Shown here: positions 57,210-64,000 of the stretch, in pieces
Layout: each line of letters opens with the position of its first letter
How positions within the stretch are numbered: position 1 is the first letter of the stretch
Position numbers and translations under genes: made by a program
Notes under the pieces: model-generated
Database searches by the model: none
What the model was told of the DNA's origin: nothing
What the model saw: only the letters and a program-made list of their open reading frames with translations
Assembly: GCA_947034885.2 (NCBI GenBank)
Contig: OZ019759.1
Location: 9,426,501 to 9,490,500, forward strand
Source: Thuidium tamariscinum
Lineage: Eukaryota > Streptophyta > Bryopsida > Hypnales > Thuidiaceae
DNA length: 64,000 bases
Reading direction: 5' to 3'

Positions 57210-59324
57210 TCAAGAATTGATACTACCTAAAATACTAAATCGTAGTACAATTAAGATACTTTTAGTATCCGGAAATACTAAATAGTAGTACAATTCAGGT
57301 ACTTTTAGTATCCAAAAATACTGTAGGGAACACATAAATCCTGAAGAAAAAACTATAGTCCTACTCAGCATTGAATGCCCACCATTCTCGTAATGCATCT
57401 TCACACATTCTTCAGCAGACATCTTGTACACAGGAGTGCCTTTCACTCTATGTGAGGCAAGAATCATAGGGAATTTACAAGCCCGAACAAGATGAGCATC
57501 GACATGTGCATCCACTGCCTTGTCACAAAACACGTATGTCTTGTCTCCACGTCCAAACTTTTTGTAGTACTTGCCCTTGATAACAACATCCCTGGAATTA
57601 AAGGTCCCACCCCAAGGACAGATAAGTGATTCTTGCAAGACAAACTTTGTCCTCTGACATTGTAGAATGTAAAACTGCACACCATCTTCATTGTCTTCCT
57701 CTGCTGGGATCATGAAGTTGTCTCCAACTTCAACCATGTCACCAATTTCTGTACATACTCCATCATGTAGCCAATTCTCCACTTCATCCACCTCCTCAAC
57801 CTGTTCTGGATTTGTAGTAATGCTAACTGGTACTAGTCTTTGCACCTGCCATGGTTGCACATGTGAGGACTTGTCACAATTATCCCAGTCACAATCGACA
57901 CATGGAATGCAAAAACAAGATAATGCACGAGTTTTGAGAAGAATAGGCTCCACCATGGAAAATCCCATGATAGAGTATAGACTCTTTGAACCAGGAATAG
58001 TGTTGCACTTCAAGCTGTTGTTGTTGTGATTCACTTCCTTCTCTCCAATGTGCCAAAATACTCTGGAAAGAGAAGATGTCTTGGATTGAGTATAGGAACT
58101 GACAACGCGCTCTATGTACTTTTCCTCCAAGAATCGCACTACTTGACTAGCATTTTGCAATGGCCGTAAAGGGTTTTGAATTTGTTTAGCTGCTAGCGCT
58201 CTCTTTACAACTGCCCCTGCACCATCCCACTCCCCTTTGCCATGAGCTGATTCAAGAAAATTCCAACGCATCATACACCCCCCTGTGAGCATGGGGTACC
58301 GTGCTACAAAGTACATTGCTGTAGCACACTTGAACTGTGCGCTGCAACCATCACTGAAGACCCAATGCTCCTCAGGAGAGAACCCTGAATCAACCAACCA
58401 ATCCCAATGTAAAAGCAAACAATGTTGGACAAATGCTGAATTATGGTCCTTATCATTAGAAATATAAAAGTGAGTTTGCTTGAAGATCTCATCTCCCTCC
58501 CTCCACATGGTGATGTGAACCAATATAGTGATAGAGGTACTAAAGTAGTACAAACTTTGAACTTTGTTTTGAATGGCAAAAGAGTAATTCTCCGCGTAGT
58601 CAATGTGTGAAACAACAACTCCCTCCGGAACATTGGCCATCATTAGTTGGCATTGCTCATCCTGCCACCTTGCTCTGAAATTGTGTGTTATGAAAGTTGT
58701 CACAGTCTTCTCCATGTATGACAACAAAACATGAGCAGTAGTCTCCTTGAACACTTCCTTCAAGCGTTTCTTTGGCTTGCCTGTGTTGGCATCCACCCCT
58801 ACCTGGTAGTACTCAAAGCACTTCCACTTCAAGGTAAATGAAGATGTACTACATAACTCCAATTCACAGAAGGTTAGTAGGTGGAATCCATAGTGAGGAC
58901 AATCTCCCATGAGGCATTCTAGCCTATGCCAAAGGTCGAACTCCCCCTTTGGACAAACACATGCTTCCCACATCAAAGTAATTCGCTTGAAAACATGTTC
59001 ATGTGCATGGTAGCCTCCCTCTCCATTGCCTAGACAAAGCACACATTGACAAGCACAATTTATACTTGCATGCAATCCACGGAGTTTGTTTCTAAGGTTA
59101 CTCAAGGCAACCTTCACAAAATCCATCAGGACATGGTAAATATAGCAACAAGTATTTCTCTCCTTGAGTTTTCTCACCCACCACGGTTTCAGCCTTTCGA
59201 AAGCTCTCTGGTGCACAGTACATTCAGGATGTACCTCTTTGAAGCACAAGAAGAAACAAGTCTGCCAAAAAAATTGCACTACCAAGAAGTGAAAACTTTG
59301 TAAGCCTTTTTGAACTAATAACAC
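57210..59324 (-). CDS. RNase-H-like putative transposase with BAH-like tail, intact frame
   Basis: One open frame of about 700 codons. The first part is RAFERLKPWWVRKLKERNTCCYIYH and a Cys/His cluster (CACQCVLCLGN). The core has IDYAENYSFAIQNKVQ, an ISNDKDHNSAFVQHC block, VFSDGCSAQFKCATAMYF and SAHGKGEWDGAGAVVKRAL, the D...SDG..QFK...HGKG-DG-KR set of a family widespread in invertebrate and plant transposon-related genes. A Cys-rich patch (CFCIPCVDCDWDNC) follows, then a BAH-like segment (VQFYILQCQRTKFVLQE, KGKYYKKFGRGD). Coding probably begins at the splice site TTTTTTTGGCAG near 59,262; upstream exons were not found in the next 3 kb, so the N-terminus is incomplete. The last 50 or so residues are AT-rich and may read past the true end. 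No internal stops in 700 codons suggests a recent or selected copy. Activity is inferred, not shown. Confidence 0.68.
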   Translation of the reverse strand: MLLVQKGLQSFHFLVVQFFWQTCFFLCFKEVHPECTVHQRAFERLKPWWVRKLKERNTCCYIYHVLMDFVKVALSNLRNKLRGLHASINCACQCVLCLGNGEGGYHAHEHVFKRITLMWEACVCPKGEFDLWHRLECLMGDCPHYGFHLLTFCELELCSTSSFTLKWKCFEYYQVGVDANTGKPKKRLKEVFKETTAHVLLSYMEKTVTTFITHNFRARWQDEQCQLMMANVPEGVVVSHIDYAENYSFAIQNKVQSLYYFSTSITILVHITMWREGDEIFKQTHFYISNDKDHNSAFVQHCLLLHWDWLVDSGFSPEEHWVFSDGCSAQFKCATAMYFVARYPMLTGGCMMRWNFLESAHGKGEWDGAGAVVKRALAAKQIQNPLRPLQNASQVVRFLEEKYIERVVSSYTQSKTSSLSRVFWHIGEKEVNHNNNSLKCNTIPGSKSLYSIMGFSMVEPILLKTRALSCFCIPCVDCDWDNCDKSSHVQPWQVQRLVPVSITTNPEQVEEVDEVENWLHDGVCTEIGDMVEVGDNFMIPAEEDNEDGVQFYILQCQRTKFVLQESLICPWGGTFNSRDVVIKGKYYKKFGRGDKTYVFCDKAVDAHVDAHLVRACKFPMILASHRVKGTPVYKMSAEECVKMHYENGGHSMLSRTIVFSSGFMCSLQYFWILKVPELYYYLVFPDTKSILIVLRFSILGSINS
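57215..57325. repeat. Short repeats of a TACTAAAT/GTACAATTCAGGTACTTTT unit
   Basis: Two to three copies of ATACTAAATxGTAGTACAATT followed by AxxTACTTTTAGTATCC lie at the 3' end of the transposase-like gene. The inverted words AAGTAC/GTACTT could form small stems. Confidence 0.5.
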
Positions 59325-60424
59325 TTAAAATATTATTATTATTGAAATAATAATACAGTTTATAGAGACTTACTATAAGTACCTTGTTAAGCTAGACATT
59401 TAGAATTTCTAACTGCACTAAGTATGACCTCCGATTTACAAATAGTCCACACCTTCCTGAAATAGACACTTAGACTTTTAAGGTCTATTTAAAACAACCA
59501 AAAACCTACATCAGTAAAAAGAGCAATGAAACGTTCATTAGTTTTGATGTTGTTCTAGAACTCTACAATGGTTACTAAAAAACAAGTAGCCACATTTAAT
59601 TAGACACCTTGTAGCAGTGTTCATAATAAACATACTTGTTAAAATAAACTAATTTGATCATATTTTCACCAAATAATATAATGAGTATCATCTTCAACAA
59701 TCCATTTTGAATTTTTAACTATACTAATTACGCCCTCAAAACTAATGTAGTACAACATGTATTAAAAACATTTCATGAAACCTACAATGGTTTTAAAACT
59801 TTGGACGTGGTATTGGAGAAAGGTATTTTTGTACTATTAGATACCCGAGTAGTACTAAAATTGTTCTCAAAAAACTCTAATTGTATTAAATACAAGAGAA
59901 ACATACTTTGCATAGATACTAAAGTACTGATTAGTATAGTGCAATAAGTGGGGACAGAGATACCCGAATACCTATTAGTACTTTTTGATCAAATAATACT
60001 TTTTCAAGGTCAGTGATTGTACCTTACTTTTGCTACAGAATACTAAGACTACTTTGTTCATTCAGAAGTGTACATTTATGAAAATCACTAAGTATTCTAT
60101 AACATCATATTCATTAATTTGGTAGATGGAGGACCTACCAAAATAATATTATCCATTTGGAAGTCCAGAAAATCATTTAGAGTTGTATGAAATTTAGGTC
60201 GAATGGATGACATCCATTAGTTTTAAATTGTAATTTCTATTAAAATGATAGTATGAAATAGGCGAAACAAGAAAACCCCGATCAGAAATTGGTCTCTTCC
60301 CAAAGGTACAGAGTTTATTATGAACTTTTATTCAATAAATGCTGTTCTAACCCTATTTATATATAAATCTCTTGATTTGGTAGTCACCCTATTGAGTTAG
60401 GGTATATTGCGAGAAGTGCTATAA

Positions 60425-60525
60425 GAGACTAATAGTTGTCTGATTTGAGGTCCGGGTTCGATTCCCGTTGACCTCCATCTCATTAAGCCGTGGGGCGCTA
60501 TCCTGCTATTGAGCTAGACAGAAGG
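60425..60525. other. tRNA-like promoter boxes, not a complete tRNA gene
   Basis: GGTTCGATTCC at 60,455-60,465 is a perfect RNA-polymerase-III B box with a plausible T-arm (GGTCCGGGTTCGATTCCCG). On the opposite strand, TAGCTCAATAGCAGGATAGC (about 60,500-60,519) resembles an A box. No acceptor stem pairs upstream (the 3' part GACCTCC has no GGAGGTC partner). Likely a tRNA fragment or SINE-like scrap. Confidence 0.35.
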
Positions 60526-61316
60526 TGTACTTAGAATCCACACAAATCTTTTTGTAAGTATTTGAATTTCAGGTGAATATGCTTAAGCTTGATAAATCTG
60601 TTCTAAAAATATAAATAACAATAAAAATGATGAGACAAGAATTGAATAGTTTACAAAGATGAAATGCTAAATTTCGAATTTATAAATGGATGTGAGTGAA
60701 AATGTATTTGGAATCTATATTAGTAGTATAGGGAATACCTATCAACATTATTTTGACAACAAATAAAACAAATACCTCAAAATTCAGAAAAGTTTCCTTC
60801 ATATGAAAAAATGCAAAGGCCACAAAAGAAATTTCTTTCAAGGTCCAAACTTCATATCAGTGGAACCTATAGTGTTCAAGGTTACGCGTACTATATCCAA
60901 AACTATTATATGAGCTTCTGAGAAACAATTACAACAAAATGAAGTTCAGTCTAGGACTTTGCATATCAAAATAACATTCACCTAAAATCATATAACATCC
61001 TCATTTCTTCACTAATAAATCTCCATCTTATAAATGATTAGAAATGATATAAAGAAATCCGACAATTCTTACAATTCACTAAATTCTACAAAGAACTAGA
61101 CTAATGAGCCTCACCAGCCAGTAGAATTTGACTATGAAAAAAATTCAAATAATGTGACCTTCATGAAATTGGCATATGTAACTATTAGGAATCCATAGAG
61201 CCAAACTGAATTTTGTACATTTAGTACAAAGCTACAACAACTGTAAAGAAATCACAAAATCTGCTGACATAGTGGTCGTCAATAATCTAATGATAGGAAA
61301 AGTTAGTTTAACACGT

Positions 61317-61969
61317 TTAGGTGGAGCCGACCTAAATCACAGAGATGAACACATTCTAATCAAGAGGAATGAATTGAACAGAACCGACACTTTTTCTATT
61401 CTCAAAATAAAACTCCCCTCAACTAATTCTTGAAGACAAATGGGAGTCGACTTCAAAATAATGAAGGACTATTACTGAACCTGCAATTTAGGTTGACTCA
61501 ACCTAAATTGCATCCAACTTTGAACAAAAGTGAAAAAAAGTTGCCATCTCGGTGAACTAAACCAAAAGTGAACTCTTTAAATAGATTAGAGAATGAGCAT
61601 ACTAATCCATGAACTAGCTCCAGAAACGACTTCCTCAAAAAAAATATTATCAAATGCTGAATTAAGAGAAAAGTACTTGGAAGTATAAGATAATATATAA
61701 TGACAAAACATTGTCCTGAAAAAGAAACGACTCTAATAGAATTTAAGTAGGTAAATCAAAGTAGACTACAAAGTGCCTTGTCCATTAAAAAAACCCTCCT
61801 TAATCTACAGAAAATAAACTCTAATTAAAATGACATACGGTTTAAAAGAATTTCCTTCTTAGGTCGACTCGACCTAAATTGATTCCTTCTCTAAATAAGG
61901 GAGCGTATACAAACTGCAAACTTGGTGAACTCAACCTAAGATGCAAGTTAGGTCGACTCAACCTAAACT
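61317..61969. repeat. Cluster of five related palindromes (AGGTCGACTCGACCT type)
   Basis: 61,317-61,338 (imperfect), 61,483-61,511 (perfect 29-nt palindrome, half-site GCAATTTAGGTTGA), 61,859-61,877 (TTAGGTCGA-C-TCGACCTAA), 61,921-61,940 and 61,948-61,969. A looser half-site GGTGAACTAAACC is at about 61,553. They are palindromes with an odd centre base, spaced irregularly over 650 bp, upstream of the minus-strand gene that ends near 57.2 kb and downstream of the one at 62.3-64 kb. Confidence 0.75.
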
Positions 61970-62345
61970 GCTTCCCCAAATTACAAAATCATGTATAGAA
62001 AGTACAATATGCATTCCTGAAAACAATTTTCTCAACAAATGATAGAATTCCAATTACAGAAAATGATTGACCTAATCTGCAGTACTTGGAAATAGAAATT
62101 GTACAAATGCATATAATAAAAAACATTCATTTTATTAGAAGTACATAGAAAACTCAAAACAGACTACTGATTGCCTTCCGCAATGGAGAAACAGAAATCG
62201 GTTTTCCATATGAAGATAATTTACAATAGAGACAAATCAATTACAAATCCAATCCAAACCAACTGCTACAATAACAATATTCCACTACCTATATGATGTA
62301 ACTTCAACATTCACATGTGAAGTCGGTCTAGAAGACAATTACCAC

Positions 62346-64000
62346 TCAATTATATGATTCAAGGCTCCTGTTTATCACTTCAATTTGAGTAGCTGGAATC
62401 TTCAACAAGCATTGGCGGGTATCTTTCTTGATTTGGGACTTCCATGCAGTCATTAAAGAATTTGTATGCTCCCAAATTGGTGGATCATTGATATCCACCT
62501 TCCAGCGTAAACCTCTTGCACTATCCCAACCAGTATAGTTGTCACGGACATCTTGGTCTCTTGACGTCGGACGAAAGTACTGAATGAGCACACAATTTGG
62601 GTGCTCCGGGTTGCAATTCGGATCAGACAATGCCCTTCCAATCCATATTGGTCGTGTGTCACCGTCTGCGGGACAGACAACTACAAAATAACCTTCGTAA
62701 AGATCACGACCAACCCTGAAAGATGGTTGTGGACGACCTCGTAGAGGCCCAACATAGGCGTCATCTTCCCCAAACTCCTCACGATCCTCACCATCTTCTT
62801 CAAATTAATCAGCTTCAATGGCTTGAACTCGGGTACTTGGCCAAAAACCGTCCTTCAAAACCAAAGAGGCATTCAGTGGTTCCTGCAAAGCAATCTTCAC
62901 ATTACGCCAATAGTGTACCAAATGCTCGTAACGTCTTCGACACTCTCCTGTGACATCCGCATTACACAAATTCTCCCAATGCTCTACAAAGCCACCTAGT
63001 CCTTTTTCAATGTCTTCTATTCCTCTCATTGGTTTAGGAGTAACAGGTGATGGTACTCCTCGAGGCCATAAACTTCTACCCTCAGCATCCTCCTTCTACA
63101 ATTTGATACCTCCAGCACCATCTCCTAACCATTCAAGATTGGTGCAAAGCAATTTGTACTTCATGACCGGAACGCCATTTGAATCTAAATAAAACTTAAC
63201 TTGTTGTGGCTTTGTATGTCCGACAAGTGCCTCATCACCATCAACAAATGCACCAGCTATGAACCCCTTGAAGTCAGGAACCTCTTCAATGAGGTGAGGA
63301 ATAGTTGGAATGGACTCTACGTCCATGAACGACTTCATGAGCGCAGGAACAGTTGGAAAGTTTTCCTTCTTCAATAGCATGCTCCATCTCCCAAACAATG
63401 CATCAATGTCATCATATGTATGCCCAACGATCATGAAGTTCACATATATTTCTCTGAAAATTTTGTTGGCCACAAGGAGAGACCAAAAACAAAAAACATA
63501 TCGGTTCTTGTTATCACCAGTAGCATTGTCCATTTGCACATTCAAAATTGGCAGCAATGGTGATCCAAAAACAAAGGTTTGTGGTGGTGGTGGTAGAGAT
63601 GCTTCACACATTTCGGCGCCCTTCAATACCTTCTGAAATAAATTCGTGGACCCGGACCCCACAAACAACATCCTTGAAGAAGACTTCGGCGGTTCCTCCA
63701 AATCTCGTAACAACCTCGCCATTGAGCCAATAGTGTAATTGGAATCATGAAGAAAAATATCTAGGCCATAATGGGCATAACGAACATCACCGTGACCATG
63801 AGCAATCATGCCTGTCACAGAAATTGGTAGCTTCATTATGCCATCAGTCTCCTTGCTCTTGTGTGAAAACATAGGACAAGCCGTCTTAGCATGGTCCATC
63901 TTGTCATGCATGATTGTAAGGCACTCATGAGGGTAATTGTGAGAGTGGTAGCGATTAGCATAGTAGAGCTCTCTATGAACGAGAGCAATTGCTAAATGCT
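62346..64000 (-). pseudogene. DUF7869-type RNase-H-like putative transposase, runs off the window, two in-frame stops
   Basis: A single frame is open from base 64,000 leftward (HLAIALVHRELYYANRYHSH...), so the N-terminus is outside the window. Core blocks are IMHDKMDHAKTACPMF, GMIAHGHGDVRYAHYGLDIF, ILNVQMDNATGDNKNRYVF and MIVGHTYDDIDALFGRWSMLL. The DN..g.NKN, GHT..DID..F pattern is the signature I associate with DUF7869, a transposon-related RNase-H fold. Further on, YFVVVCPADGDTRPIWIGRAL looks like a BAH-like fold, shared in kind with the neighbouring gene. Stops TAG (63,096-63,098) and TAA (62,805-62,807) interrupt an otherwise continuous frame to the end at 62,346. No intron is needed. Probably a recently inactivated copy. 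Confidence 0.68.

Larger units (their letters stand above)
59325..62345. other. Three-kilobase non-coding spacer between two transposase-like genes
   Basis: AT-rich, with no frame with protein-like composition. It contains a tRNA-like B box (60,455), and a cluster of AGGTCGA palindromes (61,317-61,969). It may hold unrecognised 5' exons of the gene at 57.2-59.3 kb. Confidence 0.5.

Noticed and set aside
60430-60478. Functional tRNA gene
   Set aside because: A B box is present but no acceptor stem or A box lies at the right distance on the same strand.
1-64000. LTR retrotransposons, endogenous viral copies or Polinton-type elements
   Set aside because: No reverse transcriptase, integrase, capsid or protein-primed polymerase motifs and no long direct repeats with TG...CA ends were seen. 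The ParB-like/methyltransferase-like pair alone is not evidence of a virus.

Overview
The window reads as nuclear DNA of a plant. It is AT-rich, genes have GT-AG introns, TTTAGGG/CCCTAAA telomere-type runs are scattered through it, one captured gene is a eukaryotic uL13 (RPL13A), and the transposons are plant-type CACTA and Mutator-like (MULE) elements. The last 18 kb carry a SUVR-type SET gene and two RNase-H-like transposase families (one DUF7869-like) that I associate with seed-free plants and streptophyte algae. The clade itself cannot be fixed from the sequence, and no taxon is claimed.

Layout. (1) 1-1.8 kb: unassigned DNA rich in CCGGA words. (2) 1.81-22.8 kb: a probable large, decayed CACTA element with a leftward TNP2 transposase remnant (7.0-11.4 kb) and a rightward TNPA/Transposase_24-like remnant (17.4-20.2 kb). 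A 4,038-bp Pack-CACTA element (2,201-6,238, 3-bp GTA target duplication) is nested in it and carries four exons and three introns of a ribosomal protein uL13 gene plus other exon-like DNA. (3) 23.39-45.23 kb: a giant MULE of about 21.8 kb, bounded by a 9-bp target duplication (ATTGCTTGC) and by roughly 3-kb terminal inverted repeats. It holds a two-exon transposase (GCM/WRKY-like zinc domain, MULE catalytic core, SWIM finger) with three premature stops. It also holds a 12-exon cargo gene, read on the minus strand, whose exons join in one uninterrupted frame of about 1,212 codons: a ParB/sulfiredoxin-like segment, a long charged coiled coil, and a C-terminal amino-methyltransferase-like fold with altered catalytic motifs. 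Five hairpins sharing a GATCCGA core sit in introns of these two genes. (4) 45.2-50.2 kb: non-coding, with an 871-bp array of about 15 palindromic units. (5) 50.2-56.3 kb (+): a coiled-coil/RING-like reading frame followed by an acidic protein ending in a complete pre-SET/SET/post-SET module; the two may be one gene. (6) 57.2-64 kb (-): two RNase-H-like transposase genes separated by 3 kb of non-coding DNA with repeated AGGTCGA palindromes.

How the parts fit. Most of the window is transposable-element sequence in different stages of decay. The strongest candidate for something undescribed is the giant MULE: its transposase is broken, while its large ParB-like/methyltransferase-like gene keeps its frame through eleven splice junctions. 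Together with the histone-methyltransferase-like gene nearby, this suggests, as inference only, that chromatin or DNA-modification functions travel with or beside these elements. Exon boundaries come from reading splice consensus and phase by eye and have not been tested against transcripts.
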